Shown: one piece after another, positions 13,301 to 28,130 of the stretch
Numbering within the stretch: position 1 is the first letter of the stretch
Layout: the number at the start of each line of letters is the position of its first letter
Assembly (NCBI RefSeq): GCF_000524195.1
Contig: NW_020170382.1
Location: 2,444,822 to 2,508,821, forward strand
Length of the DNA: 64,000 nt
Direction: 5' to 3'
From: Echinococcus granulosus
Taxonomy: Eukaryota; Platyhelminthes; Cestoda; Cyclophyllidea; Taeniidae
Notes under the pieces: model-generated
What the model was told of the DNA's origin: nothing
The model's input: only the letters and a program-made list of their open reading frames with translations
Database searches by the model: none
Position numbers and translations under genes: made by a program

Positions 13301-16300
13301 TTTCAAAAGACCTCACTAACCAGGTGAATTTGGAAATTATTTGAGCTATCGTATCTACTGTTATGCTCGCACAATTTACATCTTGGTGACGTGTTTTAAA
13401 ATATTGCAATCCGCTCTAACCCACCTTCAAGTATGTAGAGCGTCCCTTGTCAGTGAATGATAACCGGGTGCATCGATTCGTGTAGTAGACAGATTTGTTT
13501 ACGTTGGAACAATAAGATAGATATGAGATGGTTTTGGTGCTAAGATAATTGAACTTTTTTGATTTTGGAGAAGGGGGTTGATGGATCAAAAAAGCACAGG
13601 CACTTAGTGCCATGTTTGAGCAATGAATCGTCAGAGTTTAGTGGCCAGCGTTCACGTGGGACCCCTGTAGTGAATGCGTCAAGGTTGTACTGCTACCTTA
13701 GGAAGACAAAGCACATTGATGAAATTCGCAGTTCTGAACAGACGCACCCACACACCAAACTTTCGACCTATATGAAAAGATTTTGGGTCCCATATTTTTT
13801 ACATTACAAGAGACGACATTTTTAAAAACAATCATAACTTGGATTTGAAACCCCTTGAGTATGCACTCAAGGCGAGCCAGCGTCTGCAGGAGTCAGGTCA
13901 AGAATTCACCTCTGTCAATTGACGGGTTCATCGTGGTCAATTACAGTAATGAAACTGGAAAAATATTCCAGACTTTTTTGTAGAAAAAAGACCCATTTTA
14001 GCGTTTCTGTTAATTTTGTCGTTAAAGGCTTCTTTTTAGACTTGAAAAGGGTACGCTAGAGGAAGTCTTTTCTTTGATTTTCACTGTATCTTTCAATCAT
14101 AGGCCCGAAACGCTTTCATCTTAACAACGTTACAGCAAATTTCGGCTTTGTGCAAGGATGGAAGGTGATGGACATTTGAACTTAGTAACAGAGCACACAG
14201 ACGCGTCTAATATCGTGACCAGTTCATTTAATTAAAAATTAGCAAATCCTACTACATTAATGCACTAAAGATGCCACCAAGTACTAGTTTCTAATGCATT
14301 GATGTATGACAAATCGACCGAGGACCTGAACGACACTGACTCGTCTTGGTAAAATAGATTTTACTCTTCATAGCTGAGGATCATCTTTGTCTTTGACGCT
14401 ACCGTTGGCGTGAATTTGCTCGCTTTTGCACTTTTGTGTGTGCTTGCTAATGATTTTAATGTGGAGGGTGGGATGACAATATCCCTGCAATGTTTGGTAG
14501 AATGAAACGCCAAAATGTTTAAATATAATTTATGCCAATGTTACGGCCCGTGATAAACTTTACGCAATCACTTTTTTCGCACAGAAATCACCCCCTAGAC
14601 TCAGTGCCAGTAGGAAAAATAGCTGAGGCGTTGACAGCCTCACCATTTGCCTCACAAATGCACGGAGAAGGGCAAAAATGGCAAAATGGAAAGACTATTT
14701 TTGAAGCTATGCTTTTTTGCTAGAGCAGCCTATTCACAATTTGACACGTGATCCTAGGATTTAAACCACAGGAAACTATAATTGCCACTTAAAAACCACG
14801 CTTTTTTTTCCTGTTCCTCAGATTGAGCATTTAAAGTAGTGGATCCACAAAGAATAATCCAGAATTATTGTTTGTAATGGATTTGTCTGCAACTTTTCTA
14901 CCCCCATCATTTAAAGATTAGAGTTTTGGAACCGTTTAGACGAAATATTAATATTATTTCTTCAATATCGCTAGCTGTTTTCCACATCTCCTCTTCAGGT
15001 ACTAAAGCAAATATAAAAATCCTTTTTTTTCGTAGACGGGAACTAACGCAATTTTAAGATGAGTGACTTCCAAGCAGTTGATTCATGATACCTTGATAGT
15101 GAAGACTTCAAGTGTACAGTCTGGTGTTATTAAAAAGGCTATTTAAAACTGTTTACACTGTATTTCAGTACATAGATTTTTACTGGCTAAGATGTCCTCG
15201 GATATTAACTAATCTTTACAGAATGATATGAAACAAGTGGTCATTGTATAATAGCATCTCAAAAGTCAGAACATGCGGCAAACACCATATATTCTTAAAT
15301 ACAATTAAAAATCCGCAACCTAGAAATGGCGCCAATGATTAATTAATGAAGGGTAACTATTGCGATAATTGAATGTATTGTATCTGCCATATATATGACT
15401 CGCAACATTATTTTATCTTTAAAAATAAACTAAAATTTGGTAAAGCTATCCTATCTAAAAAAATCTAAACAAAGCAAGGTTGTCTTATGAAATTATTCCC
15501 AAAATAACGAGGTAATATGATGGGTCAAAATAATAAACCTTAGCCCATTCAAGTGGCTGCTTCTTCTTTGGATAAAAATAGTTTACTGTTTTAATTTACA
15601 GGATTGCATTACAATCAGACCCAACCTTCAATTAAATGTAATTGCCTATAGAGAGCTCCAGGATTGTAGCCATTATGATTCACCTTCCTCAATAGATTTT
15701 TCTTTCGAATTTGCCTTTCCATCAAATCAACCTTCCATCCATCAATGAAGCTATGGCAGCAGAAACAAAAAAGCAACAGCAGCACTACCAAGCAAGGAGA
15801 TTGAGTTGAGTGCGAAAAATGACTAACGCACATGTGTCTCCCACATCACCCCTTCCCTCTCTTCCCTTCTGTCTATTGCCGGACGGAGATCACGCAGACG
15901 GCTAAGCAGACAGGTGGAGAGGTAAGGAGTGGTGAGGGTGGTAGAAAAGGCAATACTTTTAGTCCATCCCCATGTTGGTGACGCTTCATTAATCAACTGA
16001 CTCAAATGCTCCCTTCCTAATTTCGCTTCAGACAGGTGCATCACAAGATGAACATGAACACTGGATCGGAGGCAAATTATTTGCAATTAGGTACTCATAG
16101 GCATATGCTGCTACTAAGACACCTAGGAGTTATTAAAGGGTAAAAAGCTATAACGGCACCTCTGGCCCTCCTTATTTCGGAAATATTTCTAGTGTCTCAG
16201 TCCGTCCATATATTTAGGATTAAGATACTGGTATGATCTTAAGCTTAGTAACAACTTCAAAAAAATAACCTGAACGCTGACTAATGTGGTTTCTATGGGC

Positions 16301-16316
16301 TAGGCATCAGCATCCT

Positions 16317-16355
16317 GAATTCAGCAAATTCAACGCAACAATTAATGCTGAATTC
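16317..16355. repeat. Inverted repeat GAATTCAGCA/TGCTGAATTC
   Basis: Ten-base perfect arms at 16317-16326 and 16346-16355 separated by 19 bases. Could be a hairpin or a remnant terminal repeat of a very small element; no flanking target duplication is obvious. Confidence 0.75.
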
Positions 16356-19300
16356 TGCCTAATGAACAGTATAACCTGTTTTAGAAGTCGAAAGGGTTTG
16401 TTGTTAGTCTAAAGGAGACACCAACTAACTGTTGTGAAGGGCCCATGGAAAATGAATTTTCCTCCCCATCAGTAAAGCCCTTTTTTTTCATTCGTTGGCT
16501 TAAACTAACCAACTAACTGAAGATGAACTGTTGGCAATGACCAGTGTTAGCCTCTTCCATAGAGAGTAACATTACTTCTAGAGCTGCGACTCAACCCACA
16601 TTAATGCCTCCTCCGTAGACAAATTTTTGCTACGGGCTGTGAATATGTTTGGAAAGCAATTTTACAAACAAGACAGGGCTAATAGGACAGAATTGAGCTT
16701 ACAAGTCTACTCTCACTTGCAGACGGTAAGAGAGGTACAGTAGACACTATTATGGTTTGATATTTTTGGTTCGACTGTTAGTTTAATTTGATGGCTTCTA
16801 CTACGAGCACTTCTGCGGTTGTGAGACTTAGAGCTGGCAAATCCCTTGTTTTACTCCATCTCTGCTCACTGTTGTTGGTTATGCGAAGCACCCTGTGTGT
16901 TTACAGTTAAAAATACCATTCTCATAATAGTTCAGCTGTAGCCTGTAACACATTACAAGTATCCCCTTACCTCCATAAATGTATTTGCCACTTTTTTATT
17001 GACACTTAAAGACAAAATATATTTTGCAAAGACATAGATTTTACTATAAAAAGTGAAATAATCAATGTAATTTGTTGATTGTTCCCCAAGCACTGCCCCA
17101 AAAAACACACCGAAGTTGTGAAATGTTCATAAAAAACTCAGAAGAATTCAGGTTGTTGCTCTATGATTTGGACTTTACTACCTTCTTTTTAATTTTAATT
17201 TTTTTGACAAATGCGACTAATTTGTTTTTAAATGATCATTTTAGCAGTCGTATCGATGTTCTATTTACGCTTTAGGTCAAAAGGCTTCAGAATTACTTCA
17301 TCTAAAATATCTCTGTTCCGATTTTGTAACATGTACAAAAGTCTGAATGAAAAAAGTGATGTGAAATTGTTTCATATGGGTAAGAGACGATTCTTAGACG
17401 CATAATCGGAAATTTTACTTCCTGTTTAGTCATTCACATTGTTTTTTGACTTTGTACACATTAAAATTAAAAGTTGATCTCGTGTTATTCGTTGATTTAT
17501 GATCAGTCTCAGTTGTCTGCTTCGGAAACACCAAACACTAAAAAGTGAGGATAATGTCAAAATTCTCAAAATCGCCCCGCCATGTTTACCCAATCGTTGG
17601 ATAGTGACAATTAAAAGGGCAAACAAGTGTGATTAATTCCATTTGAAAAGTCGTTGATTTTGGCATCGACTTACTTATCCTTCAGAGGGCTAGCTTTTGC
17701 GCCTTTGGCACTTCAATCCTTTCAGTGCACACTCATGCACACAGACATATACCTATAAATGTTCTCCTCGGCTTATTTACTCGTCCGTTCGTCCTCTCTC
17801 TAACGTAAATAAAAGCGCGGCTGTTGTAAACACACTAGTGTATTTTTTTCTTTCCGTTTATCCAAACAGAGCATCCAACTTGCTGCGTACCCATAAATAT
17901 TGTCTTCTCGATAAATGATTCTGATTGAACTATGACATTTTAGATGACAACTAGTTGAATCAATTTGCGGATTCTTGTGGGGAACCAATAAACTTATTTT
18001 ATGCCTACGCTCGCTATTTACAAATTATCATAATCAGATTCACCAGTACAAAGAAATCTAGCATTCTTTTCTTATAAACTAAAAGCGACTGGTTCAGAAC
18101 CAACTTTTAATAAAATTCTTACTTTATTTGCAAATTATTTTGCCACCACTTTCTGATTTTAATTATTTGTGTGGATCATTGTTGGAGAGAATGCATCTTG
18201 CTACTGTTTTAGCTTGTTACTAATGGTACCCTAAGACTACTTACACAATGTAAACTGTTTCAGAGCCATCGTATTTATACGTGCAAATTTCATATAATGC
18301 AAGTATGCAAAGTGCTGTTATGACAGATACACAATTAAGTTATTCGTGACGGCATTAAAAGGGGAATGAATTTAGGCGTAGGTTCGTAATAAGCGTACAG
18401 AACTAAGATAAATAAAATTCTGCCGAATGGCAACTCAAACAAAGAATCTCTCATTGGAAGCCTAAGTGATACAAATTCGCCAAGAAAGCATGTTAGTCAT
18501 TAATGTTAGATTCAAGACTAGCCATAGAAAATTTAGTCACTCACTCCTACTCTCTCCAGAACCACTAAAAGTCCCTAAAAACCCACCCAGTGTATGGCAC
18601 AAAAGAGATGCACAAATTGGTAAATCACTGCACTCCTGGAATTTCATCATTTACAAGTCGAAAGGCTCTAGCAATGCCAGCAGGAAACTATCTAAAAATG
18701 CTCTCGCTATCTTGCTTCTACTCGAATTTTTCCAGCTTAGTCTACTGAACCGGGACAGCAATTTGTAAATGCGCCGGTTGGTACAGGGAAAGGTAGGCAC
18801 CGCTTACCCACATGAGGGTGCACATATACAACCCCAATTTTGCAACGTTAGCCTCCATGAACCCGTCTGTGTAACTTTTTAGTTGCGAGCTGCTGATCAA
18901 AGTCGCAGTATGCGCATACAATTTTGGACAGGGAATGAGTGATCGAGCACGTGCCAGTGATGGAAATCGGTTTGGCCAAACTGGGTGATGTGCTCTGAAT
19001 ACTCTCCTTTTTGGTCAATTGGCAAGATGCTTGAGGTTTATCTGCACAGTAATTGAAGTCAGTCAATTAATTAACAAATCTTGCTTTACAGCGAGTGAGG
19101 TTTATATCAATGTAGCAGTAGTGCTGTAAAAAACCTCTCTCGCGGTTAGGTAAAGTAGCTTAACAAATTGAGCGGAGAAGCACAGCAAAATTGTTGCAAG
19201 TACCCGGAATTTAGTATCTGCAACGAAGCATTTGCTAATTCGGCTCCGAAATGTTTGATTTCCAACCACTGCCTTCATTGATAATGACCTCTAACAGAAC

Positions 19301-22300
19301 TCGTTTTTAAATTACACTTAGCATCAAGTCGTTTAGGCAATCCTCTCATTATCTCACTATTTTATTATTTTGCCATACATTTAGTTCTAAATTATTTCTC
19401 AATACCAAAGCCTACGTCCCAAACTTATGAGGAATTTCACACTCATATATGGCGTCCTGGCTTTCTAAACTGAGTCCAGCATCACCAATGCATGGCATTT
19501 GGTCTTCATCCAATTTCGACAACTGTGGCTGCACTCAATCCTGCTGCTAACAGGTTGCTTGTCTTTAAAACAATAAAGCAAATAAGGGATGGTGATGAAA
19601 TTACATTTTTTATCTATGGGCTGCTGCTGAACTTGCCAAAAAATTAACGGCAATGGGTGTCATATGAAAAGCCCTAATTGTGTTGAGCTACACTCCTTTG
19701 AACCCTTAATAGCAAATGTAGTAAGCAGCATTGAATTGGACTGCGGTAGGTATAAACAACTCCACCACCAAAGGTATGGAACTTAAAAGTGAAAATGCAT
19801 TCCCTTTTACCTACTGGTTATATAGACGTCACATTTTTAGACTATTCTTGTATTACCACAGCCCCATTCCTCTAATCTCTGCATCTCAGCGTCTCCAACA
19901 TTCGTTATATCAATTAATACCAGTTAACAAAATGCCCTTTTTCAGCAAGTTGATCCCTGATGCAAGTTAGAGGCATTAAAACCAATATATTGCACCTTAG
20001 TGGCTTGTTTACGCTAGTGGCAATACATCCTGGCAGGAACCAGTGGTAGTCTGATCTCGATTACTGCATGAGACAGTGGCATGGACTGCTCGCAGGGCGT
20101 CTTTCTGCAACTATTTAGGTCCACTTATTGTGACGGCTTTCCAGTATCTACTTTCGTCTAATTGATGATAAAAGACGCAGAGAAAAGAGGTGATTGGGTG
20201 GTCTTAATTACTTTAAAACACTATGCCTGATTACGATGATGTGCGTGGGTATCATTCTACCGACCTGAGTATAAGCAAACCAATTCCCATCGTCAGAAAT
20301 CTTATGCTCACAAGTCGGGTGGTAGTTGAATGAGTGCATATAAATGATTTTACTTTGTTTAAAGCCTCATCATTACTACCTTTAGTCGTTTTGCAGCCCA
20401 GTCGCTTGTCAGAATCTTTAGATTCGTCGAAAATAAGAGAGACAATTTTTTACTCCATTTTAAACATGATTTTTAACTACACAAACAGGCATTCTTTAAG
20501 AGGGATAAAAGTGAAGAGATTGACCATAATCCAATCTCATTTATTGTTGAAATTAATTTTAATGATCGTGTTCCAATCCCATGAAATCCTTTATGCGAGA
20601 ACTGATTTTTACCCTTTACTCTTTAGTAGAAGCGAACTTCACTCCATACAGATAGTGTGGTCGTCTTCGCAAGAAAGAGGGTAAAGCATACCTCCCCTAG
20701 GTGGTATGAGAGGAGCTGTGTGTGTTTGTGATAGCCTCCGAACAACGGGAACGAGACAGGCAACAGGCGAAAAGGTCTAAAAACACACTCAGGCTGACTT
20801 GACAAGCCCACCTCCTACCCTCTCTGCCCACGGGAACACGCTGGAACGTCCTGCGAATAAATGTACGGGTGCAGGAATACAAGTTGCTAGTTAACTCTAC
20901 CTCATCCCGTATCTACCCTGATCTCCATTTGTACCGTCCTGATTAATTGCAGCGTGTTTAATAACAGGCGCTCCAGACAAGTTGCTATTAAGTAGGGAGC
21001 AGTTTGTGGTCAGCACATTCTACCCAAATGCTTGATCCAGAGCTCCGTATCACACGAGCTAATCTGCGAACAAGGCGACCGGTCCAATGTCCAAAACTGC
21101 CGAATTTTGCCTTGGCAATCACAAAAAGTGCAAACCAACTCAAGAATTATATTCAATTTTATTCAATTTAATCGAAGACACAAACTTGGAATTTGAATGA
21201 ATAATTTTAGGGAAGAAAAGTTGAAAATTAATGTTACATTTGGGGAGGGAATATTGATTAAATTGCTAATGATGAAAAATTAATTAGAAATTATTTCTGC
21301 AAATTTTCTAATGACTAACAGTTATTAAAATCGCGACCTTTGTGTGATTCCTCTCATAGACAAGTTCACTAACTAGGTTTCAGAGGAGCATCTACCAACG
21401 TAGTGAGCCCGATAATTTGTTACTTTAATTTGAGGTCAATATTCATCAACCGTTGATGTATCTATCACATTCTAGAACTTAAAAAGGGTGATTATTTTCA
21501 GATTGCTAATACAATAGATCTATTACGTTGTGTCAATCACAGCTTAACCTTCCTACACGATGCGTAACATTCGGCTACTACAATGTAGGGTGAAACACCT
21601 AAGTGCTGATGCTGAGTTAAATGTAATAGGCAGAAATTGTGACCAGAAATTGTCAAAAAACAACTTATTTAGGCAAAAATTATCCAATTATTTATTGCAA
21701 TTGATCGACTTCATACCTAAATCCTACACATTCACCGACGAGTCCTTCCGACTGGGTCCGTTTATCCCCTGAATCCTCGTTATGCCTCAGGATGGAATAG
21801 CCTTCGTCAATAAAATTATCTTCTCGCGAATGGTCGCTGATAGCAAAGTTCTTAAAAAAAGGTTAACCAGTCAATAAATTATGCCATTTTGATGTACTTC
21901 ATTATTTTTGGATTAACTAAAACAGTGTTATTTTGTACCACTTTGTCATTTGAATCAATCCAGGTACTTTATGAGCACTGCGGCAACAATGTTGGAATGC
22001 TATTAATTATTTTAATGATAGTAAGGGAACATTTGGTTTTAATAAGATACAAAGCACTAACAGGCTATGAAGAATATTAGTGACATGGCAGAAATAAAGC
22101 GCCTATCTTAATGCGACTCAAATTATACCAAAGCGACAGTTATTACGCTGGTGAGAAGGCGAAGTGGTGAGGTAGCAAGCGGAGAGTCTCTAGGGGATCG
22201 GCTCTAGCAACCAGGCGATGTAGCATTTGCTGGCACACACCTGAAACTACATTTGCTTAGTCAATAACTGTAGCGAAATCTGTCCGTCCAGCTGGACCTA

Positions 22301-25300
22301 AATCAGTTCACCGTGTAGTGCGTTTAAGTTTCACTGACACTGCAACTGGGATTGATTTCTGTCCAATTTGTTCATTCGTTAAACAATAAAACAACCCATC
22401 TATGTCTGGTTGTTTGGCCACTTTTGGAGGGAATTGGTAAAACTGTTGACGTGTTGCATAATAGCCACTCCTCGAAGGTTTTCAAAAGGTTGATCAATTA
22501 TCTGACAACCTTGTCGAATGCAAATGTAATTTGAGGATCTTTAATGCATGAAATGTATTGAATATCCCTCCATTTAAATGACTCGTAAATATGCAAATAC
22601 ATTGATCAAGATCAAAAAGTGATCATAAAGCCGTTCCAATATCGTAGTCGTTATTGTGCCGTGCACCAATCTCAAATAGACACATTACCTTTGCGTATTA
22701 CTTTATTCCCGTGTAAAAGATTGTAAGGACTCCACTTTACTTTTTGATAAAAACTAACGCATTGGAACATCATTAAACCCAAAAGTGAGACTTAGTTTTC
22801 GTCACTGTAAGACCAAATGCCTTCTCTTATTTTTGGTGGTAATTCACTGGGTTTTATTTCGTTTGATATGGTCAGATATTTTGCATTCTTCTGTGCGACA
22901 AATCATATAGCCTTGGCTTTATGAATGCTATTAACATTAAGGTACAGTGAAAGATATATTTTCTTTCATTTTAATGAGCAATTTTAGCGGTATTTAGATT
23001 CGATTAATCGGCTGAGGTATTGTGTAACACCTCGAAGAATTTCGCTAAAGCAATTATTCAGTTTATATTTGTTTTATCTCTCCTTGGATCTCGCAGTCCC
23101 TCAATCGCTATTATAGTTTTTTATAACTAATAATGCTTAAATTTTAAATAAAGTCTCCACGGTCTTGACTTTTTGAGGTCGGTTAAGCCTCTATCAATTA
23201 GATGGCCTAAAAAACCATTAATCTGTTATTTAAAAAAGTTCAATAAAATTTCTAAAAGCAAAACAATCCGGTGTTTGAAACCGCTTGCTTATAAATTAGA
23301 GGCCTAATCTTCGCCCACAACCACATCAACTGAGGGCACCCATTTGAAAATTGGATTTATAAAGAGGAGGAATAGTAAATACCTAGCTCAGATAGGTAAA
23401 ACTAGAAATCTCCATCTAGTATGAACAAAAGCACTTGTTTTTGGTTCAGCTAATGGCGCTGACCCAAAGCATAAAATCCCACGGTCTTACATGAACATTA
23501 TCATACAAGTGTTTCATACAAAACCACAAATCATACTCGATCACATTGAAATATCAAAATCAACATGGGACGTAGGCCCTGATTATACAATAATGGCACA
23601 GAGAAGGGTAAATAAATGAAGAATAGAGGGATATAGGGTTGCAATTTCCTCACTTGGGGGTCAACTGCTAGGCTTGAGTGCCTTGGCAATTGAGTAAAAA
23701 GCTTATTCTTATGTGTTTTTTGCGGTGCATGGGTATGAGCGTGTGAGATGCGCGCGAATTTTTCCACCTGCTTGACAAGAGTGATTCACGTCTGTCGAGA
23801 GAAGCCTAATTTCTGGTTGAGGGTTTGAATCGAGCATCCAATGACGGTGATGATGGTGGTGACCGCGCCAAATTGCTGAGATCTGACAGCTACTCCTTCA
23901 ATTCACTCCTTATAATTTTTTAATTCTGCGTTGAGCATCCCTGTGACTTTGTAGGCTCTACTTTCAGCCTTGACTGGTTTGATTTTGACGCTTGTGTCTT
24001 AAAAGAGTTAACGCACTTTGTGTCTTTCACATTTGATGTAAAGTGTATAAACAGCCCCAGTGAATTCCAAAACCTGTAAATTGCATTGGCATAAAATGAC
24101 TAGCTTTATCCCATTATTTAAACATTTTTATAAAAATGAGTCTGTTGCAGAAGTAAGTGATGTATCATTCTCAGAATCCCTTTCTTTTTTTACTAAAGAT
24201 ACATGATTTTTCAGCCTTAAAAAGAGGCCAACATCTGTGGAAGGCGACAGGCACTTAATGACACTTGAATAAATGACAGGACAATGCGTGAATATCATAC
24301 AGATGGGTTGCGTGTACCGGTCTACGGGGAAGTTGCAGTCCAGAGGAGACAGAGACTGACTCAAAAACTTGTCAAATTTTCCTGTGACTAACTTATTTAG
24401 TAATCTCAAGTAAACGCGATACACAATTGAATACCTTAAAAGACTTGGATCATTTGCCATTTATTATTCAAAGCACCATTTAAATAGAACTTTTGTTTGA
24501 TTGCTCATTTCTCTTCCTTGTCGAATATGATTTTATAGTGCAGGGATAGATTTAACTGACTTCACACGCACCTACGGAGTGATCAGCACTTTAGGGCGGC
24601 AGCGATGGTCCATTTCATCTCACCACAAAAATGCTGTCATCATAATTGCGGCTGTCCTTCCCCTCTAAGGTGGCGCGTCCTTCTGAGAGTCTGTAGTTGG
24701 GTGGACGGACCGACGTTTATGGGGCTCGGGTAGCGGGCGAATCTGTGCCATGGTACAAACACAGTGAAACTAATTTTTGCTCCTTCTCCAGTCCGGCGCC
24801 ATCATACCCCATCTTACCAAAAGAAGTATAATTAGGTGTCTTAGTCAATTTCTCCAACCCCATAGCTGGTTTATTAACGCCAATAATTGCCAGTGGTTTT
24901 TACAAAATGGCTCTACTTTGCTCAAATAGTGCAAATTATTCTCAGGTGTTACACAAGATCGTACCTGAGCGAGTGAAGGGACAGTTTTTATGGGTGAAAC
25001 TACAAAGGTAAGAAATATTTTCCCATGGGATGATAAAATATTAGGACAAATTTGTAAACACTTCACTACTTTAAAGTTTCGCTCTGCTCCAGAAACCTGC
25101 TCCCACATTGAGTCTAAAAACCACTATCTATTTTCGGAAAATCACTTTTTACAAATTCATTGAATGATTCAAACTGATAAAACGTATAAAGTGCAAAGAT
25201 AAACGAATGAACCTGCAGAAGCAGATACAATTTAGGTATCTTCTTACAAAACTTACTTCTCACTGAGTATAATCCAACTTATCCTCCCTTTTTAGGAAAC

Positions 25301-28030
25301 ACATTGCATACCAAAACATGTAAAAAACTCAGGGGTTGAAGTTATGGGTTTTTAAATATTTGCAAAATTGATCTTATTCAAGTTGGAATTTAGGTACTTT
25401 TATGGCATGCTAAAGAGAAATGAAAAGTCGGTGTTATTTCAATAAAATTTAGTTATTTTGTCATTTTATTAAAAATCCAGTCTGTTAATTTGTTTCAAAA
25501 AGGATGCATTTGTCAAAAGTTAAGTTCAAAATAATTTACGTCGTTCATGGCTGGAATATCTCGCAAAACAAACTGAAATGCTTTACTTCACCAAGATTCC
25601 GACGTATCACAGTTCAAAATCTCTAAAAAAGAAATACTTACTTTTGGGCTGGGAATTCGAGAAAACCGGTAGAACAACGTGAAATCAAAAGTGATTTAAG
25701 CGATTCTAGACATGTAAGTAACCGCGCTCTGTTTAATGCTCACTCCCCACTCCCCTTGCCTCTCTCCTCCCCCATGTTATTTTTTAAGGGATAAGTTACA
25801 TATGGTATGACGAAGATTGGATTGACGATAAGATGGGCTGAATCGCCTCAAGCTAGCCGCAGCTATTTATCTCCCTTACGGTCGACACTCATAGAGATAG
25901 TGCGCTGTGATAGCATCGCGTTGCCTCAATGTCACCTATCGGGATTCTACTCACAGCAATACTGAAGCAGTGAGGGATTTAGTGGCTAGAGCAGACGTAT
26001 CTTGCTCTGAATTTGCAATCAGCATAAGTCGCATTAGTTGCTCAACTTAATACTGGTTCGATCAAGAGGGAATTCAAACCGGTACCGCAAATTTTAACGG
26101 TTTCATACCTGTGAGTAAATTTCATATACGCTTCAGTGCCATTATGTTAAAACAACGGAATGTTGAAGTATCTTACGATGGATTTTATGCACTTTGCACA
26201 GATATTTCTGATCTTAACTGAAGAAACATCATCTGCCAGTCTGAGTATTAGGGCATGACTCAAAAAAATTGACGGGAAAGGACTCTAAGTAAGCGATATC
26301 AGCAATAAATGTAAAATAAACCTCAAATGGACTTTCAGACTCAAGAAGTAACTGTCCAATTGACTAATCTGTCTAATTTATGCGTAATTTTTTAGATAAA
26401 TAACAAACGAGTTCAGGTAGATGCACACATTAGTTTTGGTACTAGTGGCAGCTGAAGTTTACCTACCTTAACCGCCATTTCATGTCCACCATGACATATC
26501 GAAAGCACTTGACATTTCAAGCTAAAATTCACTGCCTTTAAGTGGCATTAGCGATTCGGTTAAATTGGGTCCCACTTTGGGAATCATATATTCAGAAGTT
26601 GACTTCACTTTTCAACACTTTACCCTAGTAGGATTCTCCGCAGACGCGCAATAAAGACGGTCCCACCTATTGTCATCTTTAAAAATGGGTACTGCAAAAA
26701 CACCTTAGCTTTGGCAAACGAATCCCGCGTGAGAGATAAGATAGGTTCCAAAAAGGCCATAAAAGCATAATGCAAAAATGAGTTTACCAAAAATACCTGC
26801 TCTGTAAAGTTTGCTTAATACAATCTGCATCAAGTATATTTGTGATATAGAACTGAACAGAGAAAAGTTCCTGTTAGACTGACCTGAAATGCCAATTCAA
26901 ATAAATAAAGCAGCAAAGAAATTAAATTCTAAAAATTATTACAGGAGTTTCTGTAGTTCAAACAGCACAAGTGATTTGCAAATATTTCTTTGCGAATGAT
27001 TACCATTTTCCACTAGTTAACATTTATATTAATGCAAAAAAAACACTATAAGCCTTAAAATTGACTCCAAATTTGCGTTGCGAGTCAATCTAGTGTCACC
27101 TTTGATGTCATTAGGGGGCTTCGCAGATACAATAATATCGTTAGTTGTTCGTGTCACAAATACGTGACGTACGACCTTCATCGGTTTATGATAAATGGTG
27201 TTACCTCATGTTGTGCCGTGAAGGTAAAATAGATGCTTAATGTTTTTGATATGAATATAATTGCATATTTTTGCTTTTTTAGAAAAACAGCACTTAAAAT
27301 TGGCCAAATATTTGATGACAGCTGGTATTACATAATAATAATACACCCCTGATCAGGCAATCGAACTTCTCCTAGAAGCTTTGGCGGCAAACTTTTTGTC
27401 AATGTACCATATTCATGTCACGTTGAATGAAGATTTAAATCAACTTGTCTCCACTCTAATTAAATCTTATGCAGCGCGTCGAGACTACCCTGAAAACGAA
27501 TAAAGACATGAAGCTGGGGCTAAATAGGTATTGTCGCCGTAGAGAAGGACTGTGGTACAATAGCCGCGTAATTAAAACAAAAGGTTAAACAAACAATCAA
27601 AGCATTGCATAGCCTCTCTCTTCTTTTGAGCGTTGCTTCTGGCGCTCCCTTTTGTTAACCTCCTGCGCCTGCCACCATAACGTAGTCGGTGCTGTAAGGG
27701 ACACTCACAAACCAACTGCGTCGGTCATTGAATTTGAGGGCAATTGAAGAGGTATCTGACTATAAAGTCATCGCTCTCGGCAGTTCCACCAGTTCCGCGA
27801 TGGGACGAGGAAGAATGCGCTAGTCATCTCGTATGCCCATAGGTCGTCATAAGAGCACTGGCCCAAAAGTATTTATATAAGCGACGGGGTTTAAAATAGT
27901 TTCTTAGGAATAAGTTTTCACGTCGGTTTCTCCCTGTCACTTTGTTTTCACTCCAGGATTCTATGCACCTAGGAGAGAGGTAGAGGAGGTATTGCGTGTA
28001 CGCCTAGTTGACATCTTCATGCAAGTAACG

Positions 28031-28130
28031 NNNNNNNNNNNNNNNNNNNNNNNNNNNNNNNNNNNNNNNNNNNNNNNNNNNNNNNNNNNNNNNNNNNNNN
28101 NNNNNNNNNNNNNNNNNNNNNNNNNNNNNN
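28031..28130. other. Assembly gap (100 N)
   Basis: A second run of exactly 100 undetermined bases. Order and distance across it depend on scaffolding. Confidence 0.98.

Larger units (their letters stand above)
9619..28030. other. Non-coding, AT-rich intergenic sequence
   Basis: Only short frames without domain signatures. Contains the poly-G run at 10339-10353, an inverted repeat at 16317-16355, a TGAC-rich tract at 13191-13231, and GC-richer patches (10130-10330, 20640-21140, 22140-22340, 24590-24800, 27600-27960) with stops in all frames I followed. These patches could be conserved non-coding DNA, but nothing in the window tests that. Confidence 0.6.
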